NCBI RefSeq assembly: GCF_000613125.1
Contig: NZ_HG964497.1
Coordinates: 1,956,295 to 2,014,103 of the forward strand
Source of the DNA: Bacillus sp. EB01
GTDB lineage: Bacteria > Bacillota > Bacilli > Bacillales > Cytobacillaceae
DNA length: 57,809 nucleotides
Reading direction: 5' to 3'
The notes under the pieces were generated by a model that worked only from the letters and a program-made list of their open reading frames with translations, was not told where the DNA came from and did not search any database. Position numbers and translations under genes: made by a program. Shown one piece after another: positions 17,495 through 27,079 of the stretch (within the stretch, counting starts at the first letter, position 1; each line of letters opens with the position of its first letter).

Positions 17495-18244
17495 ATGGCA
17501 CGATTAGAAAACAAAGTTGCGGTTGTTACTGGAAGCGGTTCCGGAATTGGAGCGGCTATCGCAAAGCGTTTTGCAGAAGAAGGAGCAAAAGTGGTACTTG
17601 CAGATGTTAGCGACAAGGGAGTAACCCAAGTAAAGCAGGCAATCGAACAAGCTGGGGGTACAGCAGAGTTCATCATTGGTGATATCTCCAAAGAAGAGAA
17701 TGCGAAGAAAATCAATGACTTTGCAGTCGAGAAATTCGGAAAGCTGGATATCCTGGTGAACAATGCTGGTTATGCAGGTCCAAGTGACCCGGCAGAACAG
17801 TTCAACTCGGAGGAATTCGATAAGATTTTCAAGGTCAATGCATACGGAACGTTCTATATGGTCAAGCATGCAGTCAGCCACATGAAGGAGAACAAAGGCG
17901 GAAGCATCGTCAACGTGGCTTCCAACAGTATCATGACAAGAACCGACTATCCGGGATATGCAGGTTCCAAAGGTGCGGTACGCACAATGTCATACACATT
18001 CTCAAATATCCTTGCCAAGGATAAAATCCGCGTAAACACATTGATTCCTGGGACAACAAGGACACCAATGGTACAGGCTATTTTTGATGATGAGGAACTG
18101 GCGAAAAAGTATATTGACACAATTCCGCTAGGTGAAGTAGTTGAGCCGGAAGATCTTGCAAATGGCGCGCTTTACCTCGCATCAGACGAAGCCCGCCGCG
18201 TTACTGGGACAGAACTGGTCGTCGATGCTGGGATGTCATTATAA
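17495..18244 (+). CDS. SDR-family oxidoreductase (FabG-like)
   Basis: A 249-residue classical short-chain dehydrogenase/reductase. The Rossmann glycine motif is TGSGSGIG (residues 12-19), followed by NNAGYAG, a catalytic Ser in NVASNS and the YAGSK active-site Tyr/Lys pair, with a C-terminal TGTELVVDAGMSL typical of the family. Asp in LADVS after strand two suggests NAD preference (inference). It probably oxidises or reduces a small alcohol or ketone; the substrate is not readable. The ATG at 17495 has GGAGGG upstream, so I discard the five-residue extension to 17480. It is monocistronic and follows the IS relic. Confidence 0.92.
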   Translation: MARLENKVAVVTGSGSGIGAAIAKRFAEEGAKVVLADVSDKGVTQVKQAIEQAGGTAEFIIGDISKEENAKKINDFAVEKFGKLDILVNNAGYAGPSDPAEQFNSEEFDKIFKVNAYGTFYMVKHAVSHMKENKGGSIVNVASNSIMTRTDYPGYAGSKGAVRTMSYTFSNILAKDKIRVNTLIPGTTRTPMVQAIFDDEELAKKYIDTIPLGEVVEPEDLANGALYLASDEARRVTGTELVVDAGMSL

Positions 18245-18304
18245 GTAATAATTTCAAAATAGAATAAAGGCTCCAGTAAAAGTATTCATAAAAGTCCACA
18301 TCTC

Positions 18305-18325
18305 AATAGGTGTGGCCTATTTTTG
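18305..18325 (+). terminator. Weak terminator after the SDR gene
   Basis: AATAGG-TGTGG-CCTATT is followed by TTT, about 60 bp past the stop codon. The stem is short. Confidence 0.45.
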
Positions 18326-18392
18326 TGCGCTAAGCATTTGCACTGTATAAATGAAATAGTATACTTTAATAACTTTACTTAGATATACCGTA

Positions 18393-18414
18393 GTGAACCA
18401 TATCATAAGTAAAA
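18393..18414 (+). repeat. Dispersed motif GTGAACCATATCATAAGTAA
   Basis: Copy of the motif found at 7296, 7379, 8603 and 35212. It directly abuts the terminator of the permease gene. Confidence 0.65.
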
Positions 18415-18457
18415 GTGAGCTTACATTGTCTCTGTACGACAACGTAAGCTCACTTTT
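18411..18457. terminator. Bidirectional terminator of the APC permease
   Basis: AAAAGTGAGCTTAC-N-TTGTC and GACAA-N-GTAAGCTCACTTTT make a long stem with A and T runs on both sides. A diverged copy lies at 10682-10730 next to a decayed permease tail. Confidence 0.9.
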
Positions 18458-18460
18458 GAT

Positions 18461-19846
18461 TTAATTCATTACGCTCTTATTTTTACCATAAGCAAAATAG
18501 AAGAGTAATCCAAATACAAACCAAATGCCGCATGCCAACCATGTAAGAGGGGAGAGCTGAGTAATTAAAAATAGACATAATAGGAATGAACAAATTGGTA
18601 AGATTGGAAAGAGTGGTACTTTAAATCCACTGGATGGTATACTCTTATTTTTCCGTAAGAAAATAACACCGATTGACACGATTGTAAATGCAATTAATGT
18701 TCCGATGTTTACTAGTTCTGCCAGGCTGGATAACGGTATGAAACCGGCGCAAAAGGCTACAAGTGTTGCAAACACCCACGTATTTTTAACGGGTGTTTTA
18801 TATTTTTTATTAAGCTCGCACATACTTTTCGGCAGCAATCCATCTCGGCCGAACGCGTAAAGAAGTCTAGTTCCGCCATATGCCATTACAAGGATAACTG
18901 TCATCATCCCCACGACAGCCCCAAGTGAGATAACCCCAGCGACCCAATCTTGATTAACTGCCTGCATAACAAAGCTGACTGGATCACCAACATTTAGCTC
19001 TGTATAGGGAAGCATTCCTGTCAAAACAAGTGAAACAGATACATACAGTATTGTACAAATTAATAATGATCCAATAATTCCAATTGGCATATTACGTTTT
19101 GGGTTCTTAACCTCTTCAGCAGCTGACGAAACAGCATCGAACCCAAGATAAGCAAAGAAAACAAGGGCAGCCCCACTGATAACGCCATTTATTCCGAATG
19201 GCATGAATGGCTGCCAATTAGCAGGTTTCACAAAGAAAATACCGATTCCGATAAATAAGAGAATAACACCTACTTTAATAAATACCATGATTGTATTAAA
19301 CTTCGTAGATTCTTTTATTCCGAGCGATAATAAAAAAGCAGTGGCAAAAATAATCGCTATAGCTGGAACATTTACGTATGTTCCATCTGCTGGATTAAAA
19401 GAACCGGAAATGGCCTTTGGAATGATGACGTTAAAACCCTCTAATAAAGCACTTAAATAAGCCGACCAGCCAGTTGCAACAGCTGCAACAGCCAAGCCAT
19501 ATTCTAACAGCAAAGCCCAGCCGACTAACCAGGCGACTAATTCTCCAAATACAATGTATGCATACGTATATGCACTGCCCGTTACTGGTACGGATGAAGA
19601 AAATTCTGAATAACACATGGCTGCCAATGCACAGACAATAGCAGCTATAATAAAGGAGAAGATTATAGCTGGTCCAGCATGCAATGCCGCTACTGTCCCA
19701 GGAAGAATAAATATACCTGTTCCGACAATCGCACCTACCCCTAGCAGTATTAAATCAAAGGCTCCCAGCGATTGCTCTAGACGGATGGCTCCCTTTCTTT
19801 CCAGTAACTCTTCTATACTTTTTCTTCTGAATAAAACATTTTTCAT
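18461..19846 (-). CDS. APC-superfamily amino acid permease (YfnA/CAT-like)
   Basis: A 461-residue permease with about twelve membrane helices. The N-terminus FRRKSIEELLERKGAIRLEQ leads into LGAFDLILLGVGAIVGTGIF, the conserved first unwound helix of the cationic-amino-acid transporter branch, with GPAIIFSFIIAAIVCALAA and CYSEFSSSVPVTGSAYTYAY following. B. subtilis YfnA has the same organisation, but the substrate cannot be assigned. I start it at ATG 19846 behind GAGGG; the frame extends 20 codons further without a site. It is monocistronic, with three 20-bp repeats just upstream. Confidence 0.92.
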   Translation of the reverse strand: MKNVLFRRKSIEELLERKGAIRLEQSLGAFDLILLGVGAIVGTGIFILPGTVAALHAGPAIIFSFIIAAIVCALAAMCYSEFSSSVPVTGSAYTYAYIVFGELVAWLVGWALLLEYGLAVAAVATGWSAYLSALLEGFNVIIPKAISGSFNPADGTYVNVPAIAIIFATAFLLSLGIKESTKFNTIMVFIKVGVILLFIGIGIFFVKPANWQPFMPFGINGVISGAALVFFAYLGFDAVSSAAEEVKNPKRNMPIGIIGSLLICTILYVSVSLVLTGMLPYTELNVGDPVSFVMQAVNQDWVAGVISLGAVVGMMTVILVMAYGGTRLLYAFGRDGLLPKSMCELNKKYKTPVKNTWVFATLVAFCAGFIPLSSLAELVNIGTLIAFTIVSIGVIFLRKNKSIPSSGFKVPLFPILPICSFLLCLFLITQLSPLTWLACGIWFVFGLLFYFAYGKNKSVMN

Positions 19847-19904
19847 ACAAACCCTCTTTTTTTGAAAATATGATAAAATTCTATATATTTTTAACTTAAA
19901 GGTC

Positions 19905-19962
19905 AATCAATTTTGTCGAATTACCAAAATTTTTGTCGAATTACCAATATTTTTGACGAAGA
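19905..19962. repeat. 20-bp tandem array TTTTGTCGAATTACCAATAT
   Basis: TTTTGTCGAA or TTTTGACGAA occurs at 19911, 19931 and 19951, exactly 20 bp apart, with ATTACCAA in between. It lies 60-115 bp upstream of the permease start on the minus strand, so it could also be operator DNA. Confidence 0.8.
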
Positions 19963-20159
19963 AAACTATAAGTAAAGTTTTTACAGAATGGGATATATCT
20001 ATCCTTAAATGAAAAAGTTCTTTAATTTATAATGCTTTAAAAAAATTGTCAAAGACGTGATAGTAAGATATTGTCTATAGGATGCATATACAAACTGAGA
20101 AAATAAAATAGTAGATAAAAACCACTTATACTTTTGTAAAAGAAAAGAGGCTGCACTTT

Positions 20160-21014
20160 ATGCACTTAATTAACAAAATAGGCAAGAGCTTTTGGTATAT
20201 CACTCCAATATCAATAACCGACCGGCCCATCCTGGGAATGGTAGTGGGCAATAACAAAACATTAATGATTGATGCCGGTAATTCGGAAGACCATGCAAAT
20301 TATTTTATCAGTGAACTTTTAAAAAGGGATGTTCCTAATCCGGATATAATTGTTCTTACTCATTGGCATTGGGATCATATATTTGGTCTTTCTGCATTAC
20401 CTAATGCAGTTTCGATTGCTTCCGAAAAAACAAAAAAGGAAATGGAGAAGCTAATCCCGTTTTCATGGTCAGACGAGGCAATAGATGCACGAGTGAAAGA
20501 AGGAGTAGAAATTGAATTTTGTGCAAAAGCAATTAAGGAGGAATACAAAGATCACCGGGATATTAAGATTGTTTTGCCGGATTTAACATTTGATAAAAAG
20601 GTGGAAATTGATCTTGGCGGGGTAACCTGTATTGTTCAGTATGTTGGAGGGGATCACGCTTCAGATTCAGTCATCGTGTATGTCAAAGAAGAAAAGATTC
20701 TCTTTCTTGCTGACTGCATTTATCCTAATATGTATTCCGAAAAACAAAACTATACAATCAAGGAAACACTTCGGCTGTTAGATGAGTTAGAATCTTTTGA
20801 TGCAGAAACTTATATCCCTTCGCATCAACAGCCAATTTCAAAAGAGGAATTTAATCAGGAAGCTGCCAAGCTGAGAACTATTGCGAAATACACAGATAGT
20901 TGCCATGGTGATAAGCAGAAAATAATTGAGGAATATGAAAAGTACGTAAAAAGGGAACTTACAGAAGAAGAAATGGAAACAATCGCTGACTTTGTAAATG
21001 GATATAGCGGGTAA
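20160..21014 (+). CDS. MBL-fold metallo-hydrolase
   Basis: A 284-residue metallo-beta-lactamase-fold hydrolase. The zinc motif is HWHWDH (near residues 67-72), followed by GGDHASDSV with the third histidine, FLADCIYPN with the bridging aspartate, and YIPSHQQP with the last histidine. Family members cleave esters, thioesters or phosphodiesters; the substrate is not predictable. It is cytoplasmic, with no signal peptide. A GAGG box lies 9 bp upstream of the ATG. It ends at a strong terminator shared with the convergent nucleoside transporter. Confidence 0.9.
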   Translation: MHLINKIGKSFWYITPISITDRPILGMVVGNNKTLMIDAGNSEDHANYFISELLKRDVPNPDIIVLTHWHWDHIFGLSALPNAVSIASEKTKKEMEKLIPFSWSDEAIDARVKEGVEIEFCAKAIKEEYKDHRDIKIVLPDLTFDKKVEIDLGGVTCIVQYVGGDHASDSVIVYVKEEKILFLADCIYPNMYSEKQNYTIKETLRLLDELESFDAETYIPSHQQPISKEEFNQEAAKLRTIAKYTDSCHGDKQKIIEEYEKYVKRELTEEEMETIADFVNGYSG

Positions 21015-21044
21015 TTTTATTATAAATGAGGTTTCATTAGTAGC

Positions 21045-21077
21045 AAAAGGCAGTGGGAGTACCCACTGCCTTTTTTT
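21045..21077. terminator. Bidirectional terminator
   Basis: AAAAGGCAGTGGG and CCCACTGCCTTTTTTT form a perfect stem with an AGTA loop between two convergent genes. Confidence 0.92.
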
Positions 21078-21166
21078 CGTAACTATTAATCATCCTTATG
21101 GCAGGTTGCATCTGCTTTGACGAGATGTTCCATTTAAACGCACAATACTGTGTTCACGAAGCGCCT

Positions 21167-22348
21167 TTATATAACAAAGCTAACGATGATGCCTGAAAGT
21201 ATGCTTACAAGTGTGGCGCCATATAATAGTTTCAGCCCAAAACTAGCGACAATATTGCCTTGCTCTTCGTTCAGACTTTTTACTGCTCCGGTAATAATAC
21301 CAATTGATGAGAAGTTGGCGAAGGAAACCAGGAATACAGAAAGGATCCCGAGCGTACGTTCACTAAACTGATGATCGCCTCCGGATAAATCCATCATCGC
21401 GACAAATTCATTTGTCACCAGTTTAGTTGCCATAATTCCCCCGGCACTAACCGCTTCCGATAAAGGAATTCCCATTATGAGTGCAATTGGAGCGAAAACA
21501 TACCCGATTAGCCTCTGGAAGGAAACGTTAAATACAAGCTCAAACACGTTATTGATTGCCGCCATTAAAGCAATAAAGCCAATCAGCATGGCACCGACGA
21601 TAACGGCAACCTTAAATCCATCCAGGATATACTCCCCGATCATTTCAAAAAAGGATTGCTTTTTTTGATTCTGTATTTCCAGCATATCTTCTTCTGGTTT
21701 TACCTCGTACGGATTAATAATAGAAGCGATGATAAAACCGCCGAATAAATTTAAAACGACTGCTGTGACAACATATTTTGGATCGAGCATCGTCATATAA
21801 GCGCCAACTATGGACATGGATACAGTAGACATCGCCGAAGCACATAGGGTATACAGACGCTGTTTTGAAAGCAGGCCGAGTTGTTTTTTTAACGTGATGA
21901 AAACTTCCGATTGTCCGACCATCAGGGAAGCAACTGCGTTATAGGATTCAAGCACACCCATCCTGTTCACTTTACTTAATACCCATCCAATTCCTTTCAT
22001 AAGGACCGGCAGAATTTTCAAATATTGCAGAATTCCAATTAATACAGAAATAAATACAATTGGCAGCAGCACTGTTAAAAAGAATGGAGCCTCGCCCTTG
22101 TTTGCCATGCCGCCAAACACGAACGAAATCCCTTCGTTTGCATATTCAAGCAGTGTGGTGAAAATAGCTGCTATTCCATTGATGATGATAAGGCCAAATT
22201 CTGTATTTAACAGTAATAGTGACAAAAGAATTTGAATGACAACCATCGTGATAATTGGCTTGAATTTTACTTCTTTTCGATTTGAACTTGCCAGCCAAGC
22301 CAAAAATAATACAACAAGAATACCTAAAGCTGAAATACCGTATTGCAT
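21167..22348 (-). CDS. Concentrative nucleoside transporter (NupC/CNT family)
   Basis: A 393-residue CNT-family nucleoside symporter with about nine or ten membrane helices. Family signatures include [10 protein letters not shown] (the membrane re-entrant motif), [30 protein letters not shown] and [12 protein letters not shown]. It imports purine or pyrimidine nucleosides with H+ or Na+. The ATG at 22348 follows GGAGGG; an upstream in-frame extension of 40 codons looks non-coding. It is monocistronic. No purine riboswitch was seen in the 385 bp upstream. Confidence 0.93.
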   Translation of the reverse strand: MQYGISALGILVVLFLAWLASSNRKEVKFKPIITMVVIQILLSLLLLNTEFGLIIINGIAAIFTTLLEYANEGISFVFGGMANKGEAPFFLTVLLPIVFISVLIGILQYLKILPVLMKGIGWVLSKVNRMGVLESYNAVASLMVGQSEVFITLKKQLGLLSKQRLYTLCASAMSTVSMSIVGAYMTMLDPKYVVTAVVLNLFGGFIIASIINPYEVKPEEDMLEIQNQKKQSFFEMIGEYILDGFKVAVIVGAMLIGFIALMAAINNVFELVFNVSFQRLIGYVFAPIALIMGIPLSEAVSAGGIMATKLVTNEFVAMMDLSGGDHQFSERTLGILSVFLVSFANFSSIGIITGAVKSLNEEQGNIVASFGLKLLYGATLVSILSGIIVSFVI

Positions 22349-22733
22349 ATGTAACCCTCCTGATGAATTAAACAATATGTACACGCGCTTATAGTTAGTT
22401 ACTACTAGTAAGCACCGCTTGACATAGTAACCTCTTTCACTAGTGATTGCAATGGATATTTTGCCCAAACCTTAACTAGAACCATACTTATTAAAAAAGA
22501 ATGCGTTTTTTTCTATTTTTGGGAAAAATACTGGGAGAGTTTTGATGAAGCTTAGCAAGTATAACGAAACACCCCATATTTGAAGTTAGTCTTCTTGTCG
22601 TATTCAGCTTCCCTGCAAGGCCGCAAATCGACCATTGCAAAAAAGAACCCAAGGCTGTTTTAAACCTATTCTAATGGCTTGCTCGGGAACTATTCGTATA
22701 GTGAAAATTCAGCATTATAGATGAAATTAGGGG
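22349..22733. other. Divergent intergenic region, transporter genes
   Basis: About 385 bp between two divergent transporter genes. It contains CTAGT words at 22407 and 22439, but no riboswitch, repeat array or convincing promoter that I can define. Confidence 0.4.
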
Positions 22734-23975
22734 TTGGAAGAATTGATTTCAGCACGCAAAAGAAATTGGATTTTAGCTTTACTTTTTTTAGGCTGGGCTT
22801 TAGGAAATTTAGATCGTTATATTATGAATTATGCTGTCTTGGCCATTACGGAAGATTTGAATCTTAGTGCGTCATTTACAGGGCTTTTACTCAGCAGCTT
22901 TTTCGCAGGGTATGCAATCATGCAACTGCCTGGGGGATGGCTGGCTGACCGTTTTGGTGCAAGGAAAGTTCTGATTGCCTCAGTCATTGTGTGGTCAATT
23001 TTTACCGGGCTCACGGGTGCCGCATGGTCATTGGCTTCAATGGTGATCATTCGTTTCCTGTTTGGGATTGGAGAAGGCGGATTTCAGCCTTCCAGCTCAA
23101 AAATCATCTCACAAGTATTTCCGGAAGAGATGCGGGCTCGGGCTATGTCTATCATGTTGTCGTCCGCCGGGATTATCGCACTTATTATCCCAATTCTCTC
23201 GGTTGGATTGCTTACAACGATAGGCTGGCGCACTACATTCGTAATCATGGGAGCGATAGGGGTAATTATTGCAGCATTATATTGGTATTTTATTAAGATC
23301 CCAAACAACGATGAGGCTCTAAATACTCAGAATTCCATAGGAGTTCAACAGGGTTCGTTTAAACATTTGTTTAAGACCCCCTTGATGTTGAATTTATTTA
23401 TTGCGTATTTCTCCTTATACGCTGTTAACTGGGGTCTTGCGACATGGATTCCGACCTATTTAGTGAATGTCCGCGGGCTAAACTTGGTTTCATTAGGGTG
23501 GCTGCAGACGATTCCGGGAGTAGCACAACTCTTGGGGATTTATTTAAGCGGATACTTGATTGACAAGTTAGCAAAAGGGCGCGAAAAAGTAGCAGGCGCT
23601 GTTACTTGTATCTGTATTTCGATACTGCTGTACCTAATGTTTACAGCCTCAAGTGTAACTTCTTTTATTATTTATCAAACGATCATTATGCTGATCATTT
23701 CATTCGTCGTCATTTTATTGCCAGCCATAGTACTTAAAAATTTACCATCTTCCTTAGCTGGTTCTAGTATGGGGCTGGTTAACACAGGCGGACAGCTTGC
23801 TGGTTTCATCACACCTCTAGCGATTGGATTTATTGTGGATGCATTTAATGGCTCGTTTAACGCAGCATTTTGGATGCTGATTGCTTTTGCATTTATATGT
23901 GCTGTAGCTCTTGTGACAATGAACTATGAAAAAGGGGAATTGCTTACTAGCAAAAGTGAAGAAACTAGCGGCTAA
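22734..23975 (+). CDS. MFS transporter, anion:cation symporter type
   Basis: A 413-residue major facilitator with twelve predicted helices. The loop between helices 2 and 3 is GGWLADRFGARKVL, the MFS signature, and the first helix (GWALGNLDRYIMNYAVLAI) resembles the ACS family that imports organic anions such as sugar acids and hydroxy acids. Its start is a TTG, either at 22734 or at 22743; both have only a moderate AGGGG box. The next gene, an AbgB-like hydrolase, starts 26 bp after the stop, so the pair looks like an uptake-and-cleavage operon. Confidence 0.9.
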   Translation: MEELISARKRNWILALLFLGWALGNLDRYIMNYAVLAITEDLNLSASFTGLLLSSFFAGYAIMQLPGGWLADRFGARKVLIASVIVWSIFTGLTGAAWSLASMVIIRFLFGIGEGGFQPSSSKIISQVFPEEMRARAMSIMLSSAGIIALIIPILSVGLLTTIGWRTTFVIMGAIGVIIAALYWYFIKIPNNDEALNTQNSIGVQQGSFKHLFKTPLMLNLFIAYFSLYAVNWGLATWIPTYLVNVRGLNLVSLGWLQTIPGVAQLLGIYLSGYLIDKLAKGREKVAGAVTCICISILLYLMFTASSVTSFIIYQTIIMLIISFVVILLPAIVLKNLPSSLAGSSMGLVNTGGQLAGFITPLAIGFIVDAFNGSFNAAFWMLIAFAFICAVALVTMNYEKGELLTSKSEETSG

Positions 23976-24000
23976 GGTGTACGAAAGGAGGGGGGCAGGT

Positions 24001-25350
24001 TTGGGCATACATAGTTTTATTTCAGACTATATTGAGAAGCGTAAAGTAACATTTATTCAACTAAGCGATAAAATATGGGCAACCCCGGAACCTTATTTTG
24101 AGGAATATAAGTCTTCTGACTATTTGTGTCATGCATTGGCGGAGGAAGGATTTCAAGTTGAAAAAGATGTTGCTGGACTTCAAACTGGTTTTATTGGGAG
24201 TTATGGCAGTGGGAAGCCTTTAGTGGCCATTTTAGGCGAATACGATGCTTTGCCCGGTTTAAGCCAGAAAAAAGGACTTACAAAAAATGAACCCATTACA
24301 GCCGGCGGCTATGGACATGGATGTGGACATAACTTATTGGGGACAGGTGCTTTTGCCGCAGCAGTTGCAATAAAAGAGTATATGGAGAGAACAGGCTTGA
24401 AAGGGACGGTGTGTTATTATGGCTGCCCGGCTGAAGAAAATGGATCTGGCAAAGCGTATATGGCTCGCGCTGGTTTGTTTGATGATGTGGATTTTGCCCT
24501 TTCCTGGCACCCGGAAACGAAACCTATTATTATGAACTTCAGCTCGCTTGCTAACTACGCCGTTCGATTTATTTTTAATGGAAAAGGCGCTCATGCCGCG
24601 GCCGCACCTCATTTAGGACGCAGTGCTCTTGATGCGGTCGACGATACAGGCGGAACTTCACCAAATGTTGTCCAGGCACATGCTGAAGTAGCTTACCTGA
24701 TACGTGCTCCGAAAAAGCAGCAAGCAACGGATTTGTATAAAAGGGTCGAGGACATTGCAAAAGGTGCGGCCTTGATGACAGGAACGAGGGTGGAGGTAGA
24801 GTTCGAGGGAGCTGCTTCGGACTTGATTCCCAATAACACACTTGCTGGGGTTATGCACAAAAACTTAACAGCAATTGGTGTTCCATCCTATGATGAGTCT
24901 GACCAAAAGTACGCGAAAGAAATAAGAGATTCGCTATCTCCCGAAGACCGTGACTCGGCTTTAACAGGCATGGATAAAAATACGGCCATGAAATTAAAAG
25001 ACAAACATATAGCTGATCTCATTCCGCAATTAAGCAAAAAAGAAATAATGCTGTCAGGCTCCACAGATGTTGGGGATGTCAGCTGGATTGTTCCAACCAT
25101 GCAATGTATGACAGCTTGCTGGGCGCTCGGAACTCCTTTCCATACCTGGCAAGTTGTTTCACAAGGTGCAATGCCTATTGCCCACAAAGGCATGCTTCAA
25201 GCAGGAAAAGTAATCGCAGCTACCGCAATCGAGGTCATGGGAAACCCGGACATTTTACGAAAGGCAAAAGCGGAACACCAGGAACGGCTTGGCGGGGAAA
25301 CTTACTTTTCGCTAATTCCTGAACAACAAGTTCCGCCCCGAAAAAGGTAA
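24001..25350 (+). CDS. M20 amidohydrolase, AbgB-like
   Basis: A 449-residue zinc amidohydrolase most like the B subunit of p-aminobenzoyl-glutamate hydrolase. It has LGEYDALPGLSQ, the zinc-binding GHGCGHN, CPAEENGSGKAYMA, SWHPE, KGAHAAAAPHLGRSALDAV in the lid domain, and a C-terminal GDVSWIVPTMQ plus FHTWQVVSQG. It should cleave an N-acyl or aminobenzoyl-amino-acid amide. I use a TTG start at 24001, 10 bp past AAAGGAGGGG; the longer frame overlaps the upstream transporter gene. It is co-transcribed with that MFS gene. No AbgA partner is adjacent. Confidence 0.9.
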   Translation: MGIHSFISDYIEKRKVTFIQLSDKIWATPEPYFEEYKSSDYLCHALAEEGFQVEKDVAGLQTGFIGSYGSGKPLVAILGEYDALPGLSQKKGLTKNEPITAGGYGHGCGHNLLGTGAFAAAVAIKEYMERTGLKGTVCYYGCPAEENGSGKAYMARAGLFDDVDFALSWHPETKPIIMNFSSLANYAVRFIFNGKGAHAAAAPHLGRSALDAVDDTGGTSPNVVQAHAEVAYLIRAPKKQQATDLYKRVEDIAKGAALMTGTRVEVEFEGAASDLIPNNTLAGVMHKNLTAIGVPSYDESDQKYAKEIRDSLSPEDRDSALTGMDKNTAMKLKDKHIADLIPQLSKKEIMLSGSTDVGDVSWIVPTMQCMTACWALGTPFHTWQVVSQGAMPIAHKGMLQAGKVIAATAIEVMGNPDILRKAKAEHQERLGGETYFSLIPEQQVPPRKR

Positions 25351-25365
25351 ATATGGATAAAACAC

Positions 25366-25406
25366 AAACAAACCTGGCTCAATTTGAGTGGCCAGGTTTG
25401 TTTTTT
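25366..25406. terminator. Bidirectional terminator
   Basis: AACAAACCTGGC and GCCAGGTTTGTT pair around a 12-base loop, followed by TTTTTT. It sits between convergent genes. Confidence 0.9.
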
Positions 25407-25415
25407 CGAGGAGAT

Positions 25416-26312
25416 TTAATAATGCTTTCTTATTCGGAAAAGGTTAGGACCGAGTTCATTTAATGCGATAGCCGCTAATATGATTGCTATGCCTACCCAC
25501 TGAAGCGATGTCACAGTTTCCGACAAAATAAGGCTGGCTGATAGGATGGCAACAGGTAATTCAATGGACGTTAGGATGTTGGCAACCCCTCCAGAAACCA
25601 GTGGTGATCCAACCGCGAAAAATAATGGCGGAAGAACTGATCCAAATAACGAAACTCCAATAGCAGTCGTTAATAAGTTTTGCTCCAATGGCAGTACAGT
25701 TGGAATATCACGCATGAATAAAATCAGGACTAAAATCGCTGATCCTGTTACCATTAACGAACTCCGCGTCCATGCATCCACATTTACAGCAACCTTGCCG
25801 CTGAAAAAAATAAAGCCTGCATAAGTGAATGCAGATAGAAGACCAAATATAACCCCTTTAACAGGTAAGCCCTGAATGTCTCCATTTACAATATTCGAAG
25901 CAAAAAAGACCCCTATTAAAATGAACATGATGGACAATAATGTTACTGGTGCTGGTTTTATTTTGCTGAAAATCCATTCAAAAATGATTCCGATCCAAAC
26001 GAATTGGAACATTAAAATGATGGCCAATGAAGCAGACAAATATTGCAACGAACCATAATAAAAAATACTTGTTAGTCCGATAAAACAACCGGTTAACATA
26101 ATTTGAAGAACATTCTTCCTATTAAGTTCTTTGAAACTGCCGCGTTTAAGTAGAGTAAAAGACCATAATAAAAGCGAGGCAAAAATCATTTGAACGATAA
26201 TGATTTGGCCAACTGAGTAACCGTAGCCAAACCCTAATTTAGCAAATATAGGTGTGAAGCCAAAACATCCAGCACCTAGTAATATAAATAAGATTCCTTT
26301 ATTTAATTTCAT
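25416..26312 (-). CDS. EamA/DMT-superfamily transporter
   Basis: A 298-residue drug/metabolite transporter with ten predicted helices formed by two EamA repeats (about 3-140 and 150-290). Typical elements are GCFGFTPIFAKLGF in helix 1, SASLAIILMFQFVWIGIIFEWIF at the end of the first repeat, and ELPVAILSASLILSETVTSLQWVG in the second. These proteins usually export amino acids or metabolites. The ATG at 26312 lies 10 bp after GGAGGT; a possible ATG at 26330 overlaps that site. Monocistronic. Confidence 0.9.
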   Translation of the reverse strand: MKLNKGILFILLGAGCFGFTPIFAKLGFGYGYSVGQIIIVQMIFASLLLWSFTLLKRGSFKELNRKNVLQIMLTGCFIGLTSIFYYGSLQYLSASLAIILMFQFVWIGIIFEWIFSKIKPAPVTLLSIMFILIGVFFASNIVNGDIQGLPVKGVIFGLLSAFTYAGFIFFSGKVAVNVDAWTRSSLMVTGSAILVLILFMRDIPTVLPLEQNLLTTAIGVSLFGSVLPPLFFAVGSPLVSGGVANILTSIELPVAILSASLILSETVTSLQWVGIAIILAAIALNELGPNLFRIRKHY

Positions 26313-26496
26313 TGTAGCAGTGACCTCCATAAGTGCTTGAAAATAACTAACCTATAGTAACATAGAAACAAGAACAATTGCTGACTTTATACAAAAGAAC
26401 GGGCTGTTATGAAATGGAATTACATAATAGCGGCTTTTGTAACAAGATGGCTTGTGTTCTTTGAGTCCCAATCTCCTCAATAAGCCCGATTAAAAA

Positions 26497-26770
26497 ATGT
26501 TTTTGAAAAGGAATTTCCGAGTACAATTTGAAACTGTGGGGATAGCGAAATGTCCTTGAAAAGGGGTTTCGAGTACAATTTAGGGTTGCTGGTATAGTGA
26601 AATGTCCTTGAAAAGAGGTTTCGAGTACAATTTGAGGTTGCCGGGATAGCGAAATGTCCTTGAAAAGAGGTTTCGAGTACAATTTAGGGTTGCCGGGATA
26701 TCGAAATGTCCTTGAAAAGAGGTTTCGAGTACAATTTGATGTTGCCAGGATAGGGAAATGTCCTTGAAAA
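26497..26770. repeat. 52-bp tandem array, six copies
   Basis: The unit reads ATGTCCTTGAAAAGAGG, TTTCGAGTACAATTT, then G-GTTGCCGGGATAGCGAA. Copies begin at 26497 (diverged), 26550, 26602, 26654, 26706 and 26758 (truncated), with an exact 52-bp step between the last five. Two open frames across it only reflect the repeat. It fills the gap between the DMT gene and the cre-linked operon. Confidence 0.93.
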
Positions 26771-26947
26771 AAACTCCTGCAGGTTTATTATGATGAAACT
26801 CTTTAAAGCTCCGGACTGGGCACATACCAAGAAAATTAAATAATACTTAAAGAGTCCCTATTACAATTGGGGGCTTTTTATTTTTCTTAAATAATTTTCT
26901 GCCAACGAGAAAAAACAAGAAATTACCAAAAGCGACTAGAGAAAGTG

Positions 26948-26962
26948 TTGGAAACGGTTACT
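26948..26962 (+). promoter_or_regulatory. CcpA-binding cre site
   Basis: TTGGAAACGGTTACT fits the cre consensus WTGNAANCGNWNNCW at every position. It lies 23 bp upstream of the -35 box of the DUF819 operon, centred about 65 bp before the likely transcription start. That is a position from which CcpA could activate or repress. Confidence 0.75.
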
Positions 26963-26984
26963 TGAATAATATTAATATTTTAAA

Positions 26985-27013
26985 TTGACTGAACAATCCG
27001 ATTGTATTATTAT
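26985..27013 (+). promoter_or_regulatory. SigA-type promoter of the DUF819 operon
   Basis: TTGACT (26985-26990) and TATTAT (27008-27013) are separated by exactly 17 bp. The ATG at 27080 follows about 60 bp after the predicted start. Confidence 0.75.
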
Positions 27014-27079
27014 TCTTCTATTAAACTTTTTTCGTAGAACGAAATATTAAAAGACTTTGGGGAAAGTGGAGTGGTTTTT

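Noticed and set aside
22349-22480. Purine riboswitch upstream of the nucleoside transporter
   Set aside because: The conserved purine aptamer core sequences were looked for and not found.
26497-26770. CRISPR array
   Set aside because: The units are directly contiguous with no unique spacers, they diverge gradually, and no cas genes are present. The same holds for the arrays at 46, 51241 and 37440.
26407-26825. Two open frames of 81 and 91 codons with repeated SFQGHF-like peptides
   Set aside because: They only translate the 52-bp array in two overlapping frames, lack ribosome binding sites, and the period is not a multiple of three, so frames rotate.
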